This document shows positions 32,678 through 43,131 of a DNA stretch of 50,089 nucleotides, one piece after another; the stretch's first letter is position 1; every line of letters begins with the position of its first letter. The notes below the pieces were generated by a model. That model saw nothing but the letters and a program-made list of their open reading frames with translations. It made no database searches and had not been told where the DNA came from. Made by a program: the position numbers and the translations under genes. This stretch comes from Streptomyces sp. NRRL F-6492 (GTDB lineage Bacteria; Actinomycetota; Actinomycetes; Streptomycetales; Streptomycetaceae). The DNA is taken from contig NZ_LGEG01000245.1 of assembly GCF_001280125.1 (NCBI RefSeq), positions 1 through 50,089 of the forward strand, in the 5' to 3' direction.

Positions 32678-34522
32678 ATGACCGCTCCGACCGCTCCGAC
32701 CGCCGAGAAGAGCGCCACCCCCGGCGCCGAACCGCCCGACGCCGAGAGCCGGCACAAGCTGACCACCCTCACCGGTCTCGCCGCGCTGTCGCTGGACGCG
32801 ATGGCGTCGGTGGCGTACGGACCCGAGGCGATCGTCCTCGTCCTGGCGGCCGCCGGCGCTCACGGCCTCGGCTTCACCCTCCCGGTCACCCTGGCCATCG
32901 CGGGACTGCTCGTCGTCCTCGTCGCCTCGTACCGGCAGGTCATCGAGGCGTTCCCGGACGGCGGCGGCTCCTACGCCGTGGCCAAGGCCCATCTCGGCCG
33001 CCGTGCGAGCCTGGTCGCGGCCGCCTCGCTCGTCCTCGACTACGTCCTCAACGTGGCCGTCGCCGTCACCGCCGGTGTCGCCGCCCTCACCTCCGCCTTC
33101 CCCGGCCTCTACGACGACCGGCTGGTGCTCTGCCTCGGCGTCCTCGTGCTCGTCACGGCCGTGAACATGCGGGGCATCGTCGACTCGGCACGCGCCTTCA
33201 TCGCCCCGACAGCCGTCTTCGTCGGCGCGATCATGGTGCTGGTCGTCGTCGGCCTGTTCCGTGACGCCCCCGTCTCCACGGCCGCCTCCGCCGGCCACCC
33301 CTCGGTGCTCGCCGACAACGCCACCACCGTGGGCGCCCTGCTCCTGCTGAAGGCGTTCGCCTCGGGTTGCTCGGCCCTCACCGGGGTCGAGGCGATCGCG
33401 AACGCGGTGCCGTCGTTCCGTACCCCGGCCGCCCGCCGGGCGATGCGCGCGGAGGTCGCCCTCGGCGCCCTGCTCGGCGTGATGCTGATCGGCCTGTCCG
33501 TACTGATCTCCCGCTTCGGGCTCCGGCCCGTCGAGGGCGTCACCGTCCTCGCCCAGCTCGCCGACGCCTCCCTCGGCCACAACGGGGCCTTCTACGTCGT
33601 CCAGTTCGCCACCATGGTGCTGCTCGCGCTCTCCGCCAACACCTCCTTCGGCGGTCTGCCCGTCCTGCTCAAACTGCTCGCCCGGGACAACTGCCTGCCG
33701 CACGTCTTCGGTCTCAAGGCCGACCGGCAGGTGCACCGGCACGGTGTGGTCTGGCTCGCCGTGGTCTCCGCCGCCCTGCTGGTCTTCTCCGGCGGCGACA
33801 CCAACACCCTCGTCCCGCTCTTCGCGATCGGCGTGTTCGTCGGCTTCACGATCGCTCAGACCGGCATGGTGCTGCACTGGCGCCGGGAGCGCGGTACCCG
33901 CTGGGCCGCGAAGGCCCTCCTCAACGGCCTCGGTGCCGTTCTGACGGGTGTTTCCGCGATCGTCGTCACGACCACCAAATTCCTCGACGGCGCCTGGCTG
34001 ATCATCGTCGCCCTGCCCCTCCTCGTCCTCCTCTTCGAGACCGTGCGCCGGTCGTACGGCAGGATCGGCCGGCGCCTCGGTGTCGGCCGGATCCCCGAGC
34101 CGCCGCACCGCGAGCGCTCCCTCGTCCTCGTTCCCGTCTCCTCCCTGACCCGGCTCACCAGCGAGGCCCTCACCGCCGCGGTCTCCCTCGGTGACGAGGT
34201 GCGGGCCGTCACCGTCTGCCACCCGGACGCCGAGGACCTGGCCGCCACCGAGGCCCTGGAGCGGGACTGGGCGCTGTGGGGTCCCGGCGTGCCCCTGATC
34301 CGGCTCCCCTCCGAGAAGCGCACGCTCGGCAGGCCCATCACCGCCTACGTGCGCGAGCTGCGCGCGGCCGAGCCGAACGCCCGGATCACCGTCCTGGTTC
34401 CCGAGGTGGAACCGGAACACCTGTGGCAGCGCCTGCTGCAGAACCAGCGGGGCGCGGTCGTCGCCCACGCCGTGCGCCAGGACACGGATGCCGCGGTCTG
34501 CCGGCTGAGGTTCCGGATCTGA
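32678..34522 (+). CDS. APC-superfamily permease, KimA/YdaO-like, probable potassium importer
   Basis: 614 residues. Twelve spans are expected; conserved regions include TTLTGLAALSLDAMASVAYGPEAIVL at the start (the unwound first helix), DGGGSYAVAKAHLG, and FASGCSALTGVEAIANAVPSF. The soluble C-terminal domain (about 130 residues, SLVLVPVSSLTRLTSEALTA onwards) resembles USP-like folds seen in KimA, where c-di-AMP acts. No ligand residues can be assigned. The neighbouring second APC permease and kdp genes, together with shared upstream boxes, support a potassium role. The substrate is inferred, not shown; a generic amino-acid permease is the alternative. Confidence 0.8.
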   Translation: MTAPTAPTAEKSATPGAEPPDAESRHKLTTLTGLAALSLDAMASVAYGPEAIVLVLAAAGAHGLGFTLPVTLAIAGLLVVLVASYRQVIEAFPDGGGSYAVAKAHLGRRASLVAAASLVLDYVLNVAVAVTAGVAALTSAFPGLYDDRLVLCLGVLVLVTAVNMRGIVDSARAFIAPTAVFVGAIMVLVVVGLFRDAPVSTAASAGHPSVLADNATTVGALLLLKAFASGCSALTGVEAIANAVPSFRTPAARRAMRAEVALGALLGVMLIGLSVLISRFGLRPVEGVTVLAQLADASLGHNGAFYVVQFATMVLLALSANTSFGGLPVLLKLLARDNCLPHVFGLKADRQVHRHGVVWLAVVSAALLVFSGGDTNTLVPLFAIGVFVGFTIAQTGMVLHWRRERGTRWAAKALLNGLGAVLTGVSAIVVTTTKFLDGAWLIIVALPLLVLLFETVRRSYGRIGRRLGVGRIPEPPHRERSLVLVPVSSLTRLTSEALTAAVSLGDEVRAVTVCHPDAEDLAATEALERDWALWGPGVPLIRLPSEKRTLGRPITAYVRELRAAEPNARITVLVPEVEPEHLWQRLLQNQRGAVVAHAVRQDTDAAVCRLRFRI

Positions 34523-34840
34523 TCCCCCGGGCCCGCGGACGCAAGGCCCTGACGGGCCTGCGCGGCGCACCCCGGCGCGGCCGCCACCGGCGCGGGGCGG
34601 GGCGGGGCGGGAGGACGGTGATCGGGGCGTCACGGCCTGGGGCCGGGCGAAGGAGACCCCCGCTCCTCGGCGGCGCTCCCGGGCAGCCGCGGCTCCATCG
34701 GCTTCCGCGGCGCACGCGCAGGTGGCCACCGGTCTCCGCGAGCGATGGGCCCGACTTCCGGGGCCGTCCGCGGCACCGGCGCCTCGTACCGCGCGAGGTG
34801 GCCCTGATCCTCCTGACGCCGATCTCCGGCGCCCACGTCC
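34523..34840. other. 318-bp convergent gap with a G-quadruplex motif
   Basis: No gene is evident in this stretch between two convergent permease genes. Bases 34594-34611 read GGGGCGGGGCGGGGCGGG, which fits the G-quadruplex pattern. Other frames in the gap are low-complexity Arg/Pro-rich translations. Confidence 0.5.
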
Positions 34841-36805
34841 CTAGCCGACGTGGACGCGGGGGCGGCGGTCCCGGTCGGGCTCCGCCTCGCGCAGGATCTC
34901 GCGGGTGACCGGGGCGACCTCGCCCTGGCCGAGGAGGAAGAAGCGCAGGAAGTTCCTGAACGGGTTGCCCTCGGTCCACTCGAAGTAGACGTGGGGGCAG
35001 GCGCCCGTGGTGTCGCGGATGTGCAGGAGGAGGGCGGCGATGGCGTTGGGCACGGAGGAGGACTCGACGGTCAGGACGCGGTAGCGGCCGTGCAGCACCT
35101 CACCGCGGACGGTGAGTCCGGCCTCGAACTCGGAGGGGTCGGTGACGGTCACCTCGACGAAGACCAGGTCCTCGGTGTCGGGGAGGTCGTTGTCGGCGCG
35201 GACCTGTTCGATCTTGGCTCGGTACTCGGCGACGTCGCGGGCGTCGGGTTCGTTGGCGACGAAGCGCGGCGTGCGGCGTGCGGTGTCCTGGACGAAGCGC
35301 CGGGCCATCTCGTCGAGCTCGATGTGGGTGACACGCACTTCGAAGGCGCGGCCGAGCCGGGAGAGGAGGGATATGAGGATGATGCCGGCGATGAAGCAGG
35401 CGCCGATCTTCACGCCGTCCGGTCGCTCGACGACGTTCACGACCGTGGTGTAGAGGAAGACGACGGAGATGACGCCGAAGCCGATGGTCCAGCCGCGCTG
35501 GCCCGCCTTGCGGGCGGCGATCGTCACCGCGATGGCGGCCGAGCAGATCAGGACCAGGACACCGGTGGCGTACGCGCCGCCCTGGGCGTCGACGTCGGCG
35601 TCGAAGATCCAGGTGACGAGGAAGGCGACGAGGGTGAAGACGATGACCATGGGGCGCACGGCGCGGGCCCAGTGCGGGGCCATGCCGTACTTGGGCAGGT
35701 AGCGGGGCATCAGGTTGAGCAGGCCGGCCATGGCCGAGGCACCGGCGAACCACAGGATGAGGATGGTCGAGACGTCGTAGACGGTGCCGAAGGCGTTGCC
35801 CAGGTACTCGTGCGCGAGATAGGCGAGCGCGCGGCCGTTGGCGTCGCCGCCGGACTCGAACTCCTCGTGGGGGATGAGCACGGTGGTGAGGAAGCTCGTG
35901 GAGACCAGGAAGACGCTCATGATCAGCGCGGCCGTCGTCAGGAGCTTCTTGGTGCCGCGGATCCGGCCGGCGGGCTTCTCCTCGGTGTCCCCCGGATCGC
36001 CCTTCACGTGCGGCATGACCGCCACGCCCGTCTCGAAGCCGGACAGGCCGAGCGCGAGCTTGGGGAAGACGATCAGGGCGACGCCGATCATGACGAAGAC
36101 GTTGCCGTGCTCCTGGGTCAGGGCGGCGGACCAGTCCGTCACCACGTGGCCCTCGGTCACGACGTGCCACACGCCCGTGACCACGACGACGACGTTGAGC
36201 GCGAGGTACGTCCCGACGAGGGCGACGGCGACGCCGATGGCCTCCAGGAAGCCCTTGAGGAACACCGCGCCGAGCAGGGCGATCAGAATCAGGGTGATGA
36301 CCAGCTGCTTGTCGTGGAGTGCGGACTCCAGGTGGGGGTTCTCCACCAGGTGGGTGGAGGCGTCCGCCGCCGACAGGGTGATCGTGATGAGGAAGTCGGT
36401 CGCCGCGAAGCCGAGCAGGGTGAGCACGAACAGCTTGCCCTGCCAGAAGGACAGCAGCCGCGACAGCATCGCGATCGAGCCCTCGCCGTGCGGGCTCTCC
36501 TCGGCCACCCGCCGGTAGACCGGCAGTGCGCCGGCCAGGGTCACGACCACCAGCACGACCGTCGCCACGGGGGAGAGCAGCCCGGCGGCCAGGGCCGCGA
36601 TGCCGGGCTGGTAGCCGAGGGTGGAGAAGTAGTCGACGCCGGTCAGGCACATCACCCGCCACCAGGGCTGCCCCTTGTGCCCGGCGTCCGGGGCGGACTC
36701 CTCGGGCCGGGACGGCCTGCCCTTGCCCATGTCGGACAGACCCTCGAGCATCCACGCGCGCAACCGCCCGGACCCTTCGACGCGCTTGTCCTTCGTGGTG
36801 GCCAT
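34841..36805 (-). CDS. APC-superfamily permease, KimA/YdaO-like, probable potassium importer
   Basis: 654 residues from ATG 36805, with GGGAG seven bases upstream. The N-terminal cytoplasmic stretch is followed by [26 protein letters not shown], which carries the Asp-Tyr-Phe-Ser motif seen in KUP/KimA-type proteins. Then come [23 protein letters not shown] and about twelve spans. A long cytoplasmic C-terminal domain ([20 protein letters not shown] to [13 protein letters not shown], about 180 residues) is probably regulatory. The sequence is clearly different from the permease at 32678 but has the same general class and neighbourhood. Potassium import is likely but inferred. A KdpE-like box lies about 100 bases upstream. 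Confidence 0.8.
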   Translation of the reverse strand: MATTKDKRVEGSGRLRAWMLEGLSDMGKGRPSRPEESAPDAGHKGQPWWRVMCLTGVDYFSTLGYQPGIAALAAGLLSPVATVVLVVVTLAGALPVYRRVAEESPHGEGSIAMLSRLLSFWQGKLFVLTLLGFAATDFLITITLSAADASTHLVENPHLESALHDKQLVITLILIALLGAVFLKGFLEAIGVAVALVGTYLALNVVVVVTGVWHVVTEGHVVTDWSAALTQEHGNVFVMIGVALIVFPKLALGLSGFETGVAVMPHVKGDPGDTEEKPAGRIRGTKKLLTTAALIMSVFLVSTSFLTTVLIPHEEFESGGDANGRALAYLAHEYLGNAFGTVYDVSTILILWFAGASAMAGLLNLMPRYLPKYGMAPHWARAVRPMVIVFTLVAFLVTWIFDADVDAQGGAYATGVLVLICSAAIAVTIAARKAGQRGWTIGFGVISVVFLYTTVVNVVERPDGVKIGACFIAGIILISLLSRLGRAFEVRVTHIELDEMARRFVQDTARRTPRFVANEPDARDVAEYRAKIEQVRADNDLPDTEDLVFVEVTVTDPSEFEAGLTVRGEVLHGRYRVLTVESSSVPNAIAALLLHIRDTTGACPHVYFEWTEGNPFRNFLRFFLLGQGEVAPVTREILREAEPDRDRRPRVHVG

Positions 36806-36903
36806 GAAGTGCTCCCGAAACTGCTGTTGAGGTGATATTTCCGGCCATCGCATGGATGGCCGAGTCAGCGTACGCACCGTCTGCCCGGCCATTCCGGGCG
36901 GGT

Positions 36904-36920
36904 GCGTCAGGGAAGCGTCA
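36904..36920. promoter_or_regulatory. KdpE-like box upstream of the second permease
   Basis: GCGTCAGGGAAGCGTCA, a direct repeat GCGTCA-N5-GCGTCA with an 11-bp period. It is 99 bases upstream of the permease start (36805), in the 295-bp gap that otherwise shows no gene, and is the best-conserved copy of the motif. Confidence 0.6.
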
Positions 36921-37100
36921 AGACGTGTCCGCGAGGCTCGCGGGCGTCCCGCCCCGGCCGGGAGGAGGACCGCGCCGGAGGAACCGGACCCGGTCCCCGG
37001 ACGCGGCGCGCGCGTCGCCTCGATGCCGCCGGAGGAGGCCGGGCTCGTCACGGGCGACCCGGTCGGCCTCGCCGCGCTCGTGCCGGACGCCCCGGAGGCG

Positions 37101-37652
37101 CTACTCCAGGCCGGAGACCTTGAAGACGGAGCGCGTCGTCTCCCCGTGGACCCATAGCGAGAGACGCGCGAGGTCGGCGGTGCCGCGGGTGAGGAGGCCG
37201 CGCTGCCGGGAGACACGGGCGCCCGCTTCGATCCGTAGCCACAACGCCGGGTTGGCCAGGAGGACCCGGAGGTCGACCTCGGCCCGTGCCCCCTCCTCGT
37301 CCCGCAGGACCAGGCGCCGGGCGGTGCCCTCCGGCCAGGAGACCAGGGTGAGCCGGTCGATGCGGACCGTCCTGGTCAGCCACAGTCCCCGGACCACGAG
37401 CAGGTTCGGTGCGACACCCACGCGCGGGGGCAGCAGGACCACCAGCAGGAGTGCCGCCAGGGCGATCCACCCCACCGTGCCCGGCAGGGTCGGCCCGTGC
37501 GCGCAGGCCTCGACGCCCAGTGACGTCCCGAGCAGCAGTCCCGCGCACGCGAGGGCGGAACGTGCTTCAGCGGCCCAGTCGGCGTCGTGCAGTACGTCGT
37601 CGACCGGACCGGGGCCGGGACCGGAGCGGGGGGCGGGAAGCGGGGGCTGCAT
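37101..37652 (-). CDS. Membrane protein, hypothetical
   Basis: 183 residues from ATG 37652. Two hydrophobic segments ([19 protein letters not shown] and [20 protein letters not shown]) are followed by a soluble domain of strand-like segments ([40 protein letters not shown]), which recalls PH-like domains of small Streptomyces membrane proteins. No catalytic motif is visible. It lies between the second permease and kdp, on the opposite strand to kdp. The ribosome site is weak. The function is unknown. Confidence 0.75.
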   Translation of the reverse strand: MQPPLPAPRSGPGPGPVDDVLHDADWAAEARSALACAGLLLGTSLGVEACAHGPTLPGTVGWIALAALLLVVLLPPRVGVAPNLLVVRGLWLTRTVRIDRLTLVSWPEGTARRLVLRDEEGARAEVDLRVLLANPALWLRIEAGARVSRQRGLLTRGTADLARLSLWVHGETTRSVFKVSGLE

Positions 37653-37796
37653 GACGCCGACGCTAGGTGCTCGGGACGGGGAGGGCCGGGCGGGGCTACG
37701 CGTCGTTTACGCGGCGGCGGGCAGATTTGACGTGCCGCTGACGGGAGAGGCCGCGGCCGGGTCCCGGACCCGCGAAGGCGGCTCCGCGTAGGGGAC

Positions 37797-37834
37797 GCGT
37801 CAAGAGAAGCGCCGAAGGCGTCAGGGCGGCGTCA
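37797..37834. promoter_or_regulatory. KdpE-like boxes upstream of the kdp operon
   Basis: GCGTCA occurs at 37797, 37818 and 37829; the last two form GCGTCAGGGCGGCGTCA (37818-37834), matching 15 of 17 positions of the box at 36904. Spacings of 21 and 11 bp put them on one face of the helix. The last copy ends 80 bases before the first kdp-region ORF. Confidence 0.6.
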
Positions 37835-37914
37835 ACGAAGGCGGCGATGGCTCGAAAAGGCTGTTTCCTCATCTCGTCCGAGAATCCGCTTTCCTTCTTC
37901 ACCGGGAGCCCACG

Positions 37915-37998
37915 ATGGCCGACCTGGCCTTCGTCGTCACCACGGTCGCGATCTTCGCGCTGGTGGCGTTCATCGCCAAGGGGGTGGCGAAGCCGTGA
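37915..37998 (+). CDS. 27-residue membrane peptide ahead of kdpF
   Basis: ATG 37915 has GGGAG seven bases upstream. It encodes [19 protein letters not shown] and ends IAKGVAKP: one transmembrane helix. The stop TGA (37996-37998) overlaps the GTG start of kdpF as GTGA, so the two are coupled. It resembles KdpF in size and form but not in sequence. It may be a second small stabilising subunit of the Kdp complex or a translational leader. From memory, similar small frames precede kdpF in other Streptomyces. Confidence 0.7.
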   Translation: MADLAFVVTTVAIFALVAFIAKGVAKP

Positions 37999-38084
37999 CT
38001 GTCGAGAACGTCGTCGGTCTGCTCGTCGCCGCCGCCCTCCTTGGTTATCTCGTCCTCGCCCTCCTCAAGCCGGAGAGGTTCTGA
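37995..38084 (+). CDS. kdpF: Potassium-transporting ATPase subunit KdpF
   Basis: 29 residues, starting [20 protein letters not shown] and ending ALLKPERF. This is the standard KdpF single-span peptide that stabilises the KdpABC complex in the membrane. GTG start overlaps the stop of the preceding small frame. The ending PERF is highly typical. kdpA starts eight bases after the stop. Confidence 0.92.
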   Translation: MTVENVVGLLVAAALLGYLVLALLKPERF

Positions 38085-38092
38085 GGCACGAG

Positions 38093-39757
38093 ATGAGTCC
38101 TGTTCTTGCTGGTGTGCTCCAGCTTCTGGCCCTGGTCGTCGCCCTCGGTCTGTCCTACCGGCCGCTGGGCGACCACATGGCGGAGGTGTACTCCTCGGAG
38201 AAGCACCACCGGCCCGAGAAGTGGATCTACCGGGCGATCGGCGCGAACCCGTCGGTGGAGATGCGCTGGCCCGCCTATCTGCGCGCGGTGCTCGCCTTCT
38301 CCGCCGTGAGCGTGCTGTTCCTGTACCTGCTCCAGCGGGTGCAGGGGTCGCTGCCCGGCTCGCTCGGCTTCGTGTCGATCGATCCGGACCAGGCGTTCAA
38401 CACGGCCGCGTCCTTCGTGGCCAACACCAACTGGCAGTCGTACTACGGCGAACAGGCCATGGGCCACGTCGTGCAGACCGGCGGCCTGGCGGTGCAGAAC
38501 TTCGTGTCGGCGGCGGTCGGCATCGCGGTGGCCGTCGCCCTGGTGCGCGGCTTCACCCGCTCCCGTACCGGTGAGCTGGGCAACTTCTGGGCCGACCTGG
38601 TCCGGGGCACGGTCCGGATCCTGCTGCCGATCTCCGTCGTCGGCGCGCTCGTCCTGGTGGCGTGCGGCGCGATCCAGAACTTCTCCGGCATCCACGAGGT
38701 GGGGCAGTTCACCGGCGGCACGCAGCAGTGGAACGGCGGCGCGGTCGCCTCCCAGGAGGTCATCAAGGAGCTGGGCACCAACGGCGGCGGCTACTTCAAC
38801 GCCAACTCCGCCCACCCCTTCGAGAACCCCAACGGGCTCTCCAACCTCTTCGAGATCTACCTGATCCTGCTCATCCCCTTCGCGCTGACGCGCACCTTCG
38901 GCCGCATGGTCGGATCGTTGAAGCAGGGGTACGCGATCCTCGGCGCGATGGCCGTCATCTGGATCGGCTTCACCGCCCTGATGATGTGGACCGAGTTCGC
39001 GGGCAGGGGAGCGGCCTTCGAGCTCGCGGGCGGGGCGACGGAGGGCAAGGAGACCCGCTTCGGCATCGGCGGTTCGGCCCTCTTCGCGGTGGCGACCACC
39101 CTGACCTCGACCGGCGCGGTCAACTCCTTCCACTCCTCCTACACCGGCTTCGGCGGCGGCATCACCATGCTGGGCATGCAGCTCGGCGAGATCGCGCCCG
39201 GCGGCGTCGGCTCCGGCCTCTACGGCATGCTGATCATGGCGGTCATCGCCGTGTTCCTCGCGGGCCTGATGGTCGGCCGCACCCCGGAGTACCTGGGCAG
39301 GAAGATCGGCACCCGCGAGATCAAGTTCGCCGCCTGCTACATCCTGGTCACCCCGGCGCTCGTGCTCTGCTTCACGGCGGCCTCGCTCGCCCTGGACACC
39401 CCGTCGCACTCGATGACCAACTCCGGCGCGCACGGCTTCTCCGAGATCCTCTACGCCTACACTTCCGGCGCCAACAACAACGGCTCCGCGTTCGCGGGCC
39501 TGAACGCCGACACCCAGTGGTTCAACACCACCCTCGGCATCGCCATGCTCCTGGGCCGCTTCCTTCCGATGGTGTTCGTCCTGGCCCTGGCCGGCTCGCT
39601 CGCCGAGCAGAAGCCGGTCCCGGAGACCGTGGGCACCCTGCGCACGGAGAAGCCGCTGTTCACCGGTCTCCTGGTCGGCACGATCCTGATCATCGCCGGT
39701 CTCACCTACTTCCCGGCGCTCGCGCTGGGACCGCTCGCCGAAGGGCTCGCGGCATGA
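38093..39757 (+). CDS. kdpA: Potassium-transporting ATPase subunit KdpA
   Basis: 554 residues, normal length. This is the ion-selecting subunit of the high-affinity Kdp importer. Selectivity-filter-like regions are intact: [64 protein letters not shown], and the late [20 protein letters not shown]. Ten spans are visible. ATG 38093 has a weak purine site (GAGGCACGAG). Its stop overlaps the kdpB start as ATGA. It shows no damage, in contrast to kdpE and kdpD downstream. Confidence 0.98.
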   Translation: MSPVLAGVLQLLALVVALGLSYRPLGDHMAEVYSSEKHHRPEKWIYRAIGANPSVEMRWPAYLRAVLAFSAVSVLFLYLLQRVQGSLPGSLGFVSIDPDQAFNTAASFVANTNWQSYYGEQAMGHVVQTGGLAVQNFVSAAVGIAVAVALVRGFTRSRTGELGNFWADLVRGTVRILLPISVVGALVLVACGAIQNFSGIHEVGQFTGGTQQWNGGAVASQEVIKELGTNGGGYFNANSAHPFENPNGLSNLFEIYLILLIPFALTRTFGRMVGSLKQGYAILGAMAVIWIGFTALMMWTEFAGRGAAFELAGGATEGKETRFGIGGSALFAVATTLTSTGAVNSFHSSYTGFGGGITMLGMQLGEIAPGGVGSGLYGMLIMAVIAVFLAGLMVGRTPEYLGRKIGTREIKFAACYILVTPALVLCFTAASLALDTPSHSMTNSGAHGFSEILYAYTSGANNNGSAFAGLNADTQWFNTTLGIAMLLGRFLPMVFVLALAGSLAEQKPVPETVGTLRTEKPLFTGLLVGTILIIAGLTYFPALALGPLAEGLAA

Positions 39758-41889
39758 CCAACGACGTGAAGAAGCACGAGGACGCCATGTCCATCACGAC
39801 CGCGACCGAGGCGCCCCACGGCGACCTGCCCGGGGGACACCCCTCACCCGGCCGGGTCGGTGGAGGCCTGTTCGACCCCAAGCGGCTGGTCGTCTCCCTC
39901 CCGGACGCGATCAGGAAGCTCGACCCGCGCGTGATGATCAAGTCGCCGGTCATGTTCGTGGTGCTCGTCGGCTCGGTGGTGACCACCGTCCTCGCCGTGA
40001 GGAACCCGGGTGACTGGTTCGGCTGGGCGATCACCGCCTGGCTGTGGCTCACCACGATCTTCGCCAACCTGGCGGAGGCGGTCGCCGAGGGCCGGGGCAA
40101 GGCCCAGGCCGACACCCTGCGCAAGGCCAAGACCGGCACCGTGGCGCGCCGGATCGTCGGCAAGGACGAGGAGAGGGTCCCGGGCACCGAGCTGAAGATC
40201 GGGAACCTGGTGGTCTGCGAGGCCGGTGACGTCATTCCCGGCGACGGTGACGTCGTCGAGGGCGTCGCGTCCGTGGACGAGTCCGCCATCACGGGCGAGT
40301 CCGCCCCCGTGATCCGCGAGTCCGGCGGCGACCGCTGTGCGGTCACGGGCGGTACGAAGGTGCTCTCCGACCGGATCGTCATCAAGATCACGACGAAGCC
40401 GGGCGAGACGTTCATCGACCGCATGATCGGCCTGGTCGAGGGCGCCGCCCGGCAGAAGACCCCGAACGAGATCGCCCTCAACATCCTCCTGGCATCCCTC
40501 ACCATCGTCTTCCTGCTCGCGGTCGTCACTCTGAAGCCGTTCGCGATCTACGCGGGCGCCGACGGGCAGACCTCCCTGATCGTCCTCAGCGCGCTCCTGG
40601 TCTGCCTGATCCCGACCACGATCGGCGCACTGCTCTCCGCGATCGGCATCGCGGGCATGGACCGGCTCGTGCAGCGCAACGTCCTCGCGATGTCGGGCCG
40701 CGCGGTCGAGGCCGCGGGTGACGTGTCGACGCTGCTGCTCGACAAGACGGGCACCATCACCCTCGGCAACCGCCGGGCTTCCGAGTTCGTCCCGGTCGAG
40801 GGCACCACAGAGGCCGAACTGGCCGACGCGGCGCAGCTGTCCTCGCTCGCCGACGAGACGCCCGAGGGACGCTCGATCGTGGTTCTCGCCAAGGAGAAGT
40901 ACGGCCTGCGCGAACGCCACCAGGGCGAACTGGCGCACGCCACCTGGATCGGGTTCACCGCCCAAACCCGTATGTCCGGTGTCGACGTCGACGGTGGGCA
41001 GACCCGTAAGGGCGCGGCCGGGTCGATCGTCAACTGGGTCCGTGAGCAGGGCGGCGAGGTCGCCGACGACGCCGACGCCCTGGCGAACGGGATCTCCGAG
41101 GCCGGTGGCACGCCGCTGCTCGTCGCGGTCAAGGACGAGAAGGGCGCGCGCGTCCTGGGTGTCGTCCACCTGAAGGACGTCGTCAAGGACGGCATGCGGG
41201 AACGGTTCGACGAACTGCGCCGCATGGGCATCAGGACCGTCATGATCACCGGTGACAACCCGCTGACCGCGAAGGCCATCGCCGAGGAGGCCGGCGTCGA
41301 CGACTTCCTCGCCGAGGCCACGCCCGAGGACAAGATGGCCCTCATCAAGCGGGAGCAGGCGGGCGGCAAGCTGGTCGCGATGACCGGCGACGGCACCAAC
41401 GACGCCCCGGCGCTCGCGCAGGCCGACGTCGGCGTGGCGATGAACACCGGCACGTCGGCCGCGAAGGAGGCCGGCAACATGGTCGACCTCGACTCCGACC
41501 CCACCAAGCTCATCGAGATCGTCGCCATCGGCAAGCAACTCCTCATCACCCGGGGAGCGCTGACCACCTTCTCCCTCGCCAACGACGTCGCGAAGTACTT
41601 CGCGATCATCCCCGCCATGTTCGCGGTGGCCTACCCGAGCCTGGACGAGCTCAACATCATGCGCCTGACCTCGCCCGAGTCCGCGATCCTCTCCGCCGTG
41701 ATCTTCAACGCGCTGATCATCGTCGCCCTCGTGCCGCTCGCCCTCAAGGGCGTCCGGTACAAGCCGACCAGCGCCGACAGGATGCTGCGCCGCAACCTCG
41801 GGATCTACGGACTCGGCGGCCTCGTCGCCCCGTTCCTCGGCATCAAGCTCATCGACATGCTCCTCTCCCTCATCCCCGGAATCGGCTGA
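39754..41889 (+). CDS. kdpB: Potassium-transporting ATPase ATP-binding subunit KdpB
   Basis: 711 residues from ATG 39754 (ATGA overlap with kdpA); an alternative ATG at 39787 would give 700. P-type ATPase features are all present: TGES in [16 protein letters not shown] (near 180), the phosphorylated Asp in [14 protein letters not shown] (near 330), KGA in [13 protein letters not shown], and hinge [20 protein letters not shown] (near 546). Four N-terminal and three C-terminal spans bracket these domains. It powers potassium uptake with KdpA, KdpC and KdpF. No damage is seen. Confidence 0.98.
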   Translation: MTNDVKKHEDAMSITTATEAPHGDLPGGHPSPGRVGGGLFDPKRLVVSLPDAIRKLDPRVMIKSPVMFVVLVGSVVTTVLAVRNPGDWFGWAITAWLWLTTIFANLAEAVAEGRGKAQADTLRKAKTGTVARRIVGKDEERVPGTELKIGNLVVCEAGDVIPGDGDVVEGVASVDESAITGESAPVIRESGGDRCAVTGGTKVLSDRIVIKITTKPGETFIDRMIGLVEGAARQKTPNEIALNILLASLTIVFLLAVVTLKPFAIYAGADGQTSLIVLSALLVCLIPTTIGALLSAIGIAGMDRLVQRNVLAMSGRAVEAAGDVSTLLLDKTGTITLGNRRASEFVPVEGTTEAELADAAQLSSLADETPEGRSIVVLAKEKYGLRERHQGELAHATWIGFTAQTRMSGVDVDGGQTRKGAAGSIVNWVREQGGEVADDADALANGISEAGGTPLLVAVKDEKGARVLGVVHLKDVVKDGMRERFDELRRMGIRTVMITGDNPLTAKAIAEEAGVDDFLAEATPEDKMALIKREQAGGKLVAMTGDGTNDAPALAQADVGVAMNTGTSAAKEAGNMVDLDSDPTKLIEIVAIGKQLLITRGALTTFSLANDVAKYFAIIPAMFAVAYPSLDELNIMRLTSPESAILSAVIFNALIIVALVPLALKGVRYKPTSADRMLRRNLGIYGLGGLVAPFLGIKLIDMLLSLIPGIG

Positions 41890-41895
41890 CCCGCG

Positions 41896-42567
41896 ATGAA
41901 CAACTCAGCAGCGAACACGGGCCGCGTGCTCTGGGCGGGCCTGAGGGCCCTGCTCGTCCTGACCGTGATCACCGGCGTCCTCTACCCCCTGGCCGTCACC
42001 GGCATCGCCCAAGTGGCCTTCCCGGGCAAGGCGAACGGCTCCGAGATCGAGGACGCCGGCGGCGAGGTCGTCGGCTCCGAATTGATCGGCCAGCGCTACG
42101 ACCTGCCGTTGGAGGACGGCGAGGAGACGCCGGCCCCGGACCTGCGCTGGTTCCAGCCGCGCCCGTCCAACGGCCTGGGAACCAACGGCGTCAACACTCA
42201 GTACGAGATCATCCTCTCCGGCGCCACCAACCGCTCCGGAGACAACGAGGATCTGATCACCTGGGTCGAAGACGCCAAGGCGGCCGTGGTCGAGGACAAC
42301 TCGGTGAAGGGCTACACGGTGAAGCCCTCGGACGTGCCGGCCGACGCCGTCACCTCCTCGGGCTCCGGCCTGGACCCGCACATCTCCCCGGAGTACGCCA
42401 GGCTCCAGGTCCACCGCGTCGCGGAGAGGAACCACCTGTCCGTCGCGACGGTGGACGAACTGGTCGCCGACCACACCGACGACCGCGTCCTCGGCTTCAT
42501 CGGCGAGCCCCGCGTCAACGTCCTGAAGCTCAACACCGCGCTCAAGGACCTGGCGGCCAAGGGCTGA
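41896..42567 (+). CDS. kdpC: Potassium-transporting ATPase subunit KdpC
   Basis: 223 residues, starting six bases after kdpB. One N-terminal span (LRALLVLTVITGVLYPLAVTG) anchors an outer domain with the KdpC blocks GSELIGQRYDLP, WFQPRPS, ATNRSGDNEDLI, SGSGLDPHISPEYARLQVHR and VNVLKLNTAL. It assists ATP binding by KdpB. It is the last intact gene of the operon; the regulator genes that follow are broken. Confidence 0.97.
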   Translation: MNNSAANTGRVLWAGLRALLVLTVITGVLYPLAVTGIAQVAFPGKANGSEIEDAGGEVVGSELIGQRYDLPLEDGEETPAPDLRWFQPRPSNGLGTNGVNTQYEIILSGATNRSGDNEDLITWVEDAKAAVVEDNSVKGYTVKPSDVPADAVTSSGSGLDPHISPEYARLQVHRVAERNHLSVATVDELVADHTDDRVLGFIGEPRVNVLKLNTALKDLAAKG

Positions 42568-42683
42568 CGGCCTCGCCCCGGCAGGGGAGGAGACGGTGGT
42601 CCCGGAAACGGTCCGGGGCCGCCGACCCCCGCCCCCACGCCGTACGACACGCATGTCACGCACAACAGGAAGGCAGCGGGCCG

Positions 42684-43118
42684 ATGAAGCGGGTGCTGGT
42701 GGTGGAGGACGACGCACAGCTCGCACGAGCGCTGGTGACCAACCTGCGGGCGCGCCGGTACGCGGTGGACTCGGTACCGGACGGCACCTCGGCGCCCACC
42801 CTCTCCGTCGTCCGCACCGGCCGCGGGCGGTCCGGTCGGCACCGACGGCTTCACGGTCGACCTGCTGGCCCAGCAGGCGCGGCGCGAGGTACGGCTCACG
42901 CCGACCGGACGGCACCTGCTGGAGGTCCTGATCAGGCCCCCGGAAAGCTCACGGGCCGGCGCCACCCGCCCGAAGAGGTGTGGGGGCCGGGCTACGGCAG
43001 AAAGACGAACCACCTTCGGGTCTGCACGGCCCGGCTGCGACGCGAGCGGGAAGCGGACCCCTCGCACCCGCGTCACCTGATCACCGAGCCCGGCACGGGC
43101 CACCGGTTCGAACCGTAG
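42684..43118 (+). pseudogene. kdpE: Broken kdpE response-regulator gene
   Basis: The N-terminal receiver start is intact (MKRVLVVEDDAQLARALVTN to DSVPDGTSA, about 38 residues). The following 70-80 residues are gone, including the phospho-acceptor Asp and the conserved Lys. The match resumes in another frame (VGTDGFTVDLLAQQARREVR, RLTPTGRHLLEVLIR) and then returns to the first frame for the end (EVWGPGYGRKTNHLRVCTAR, EADPSHPRHLITEPGTGHRF). Intact KdpE has about 225-230 residues; 144 codons remain. The DNA-binding wing also has changes from the usual pattern. The product could not work as a response regulator. Confidence 0.85.
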
Positions 43119-43131
43119 GAGAGACGCGCAC

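Noticed and set aside
36806..37914. Possible ydaO-type (c-di-AMP) riboswitch before the permease or kdp genes
   Set aside because: The leaders are short and I could not find the conserved multi-helix pattern. Only the direct-repeat boxes stand out.
42596..42931. Frame overlapping the start of kdpE
   Set aside because: No motif, Arg/Pro-rich, and it competes with the clear KdpE receiver start at 42684.
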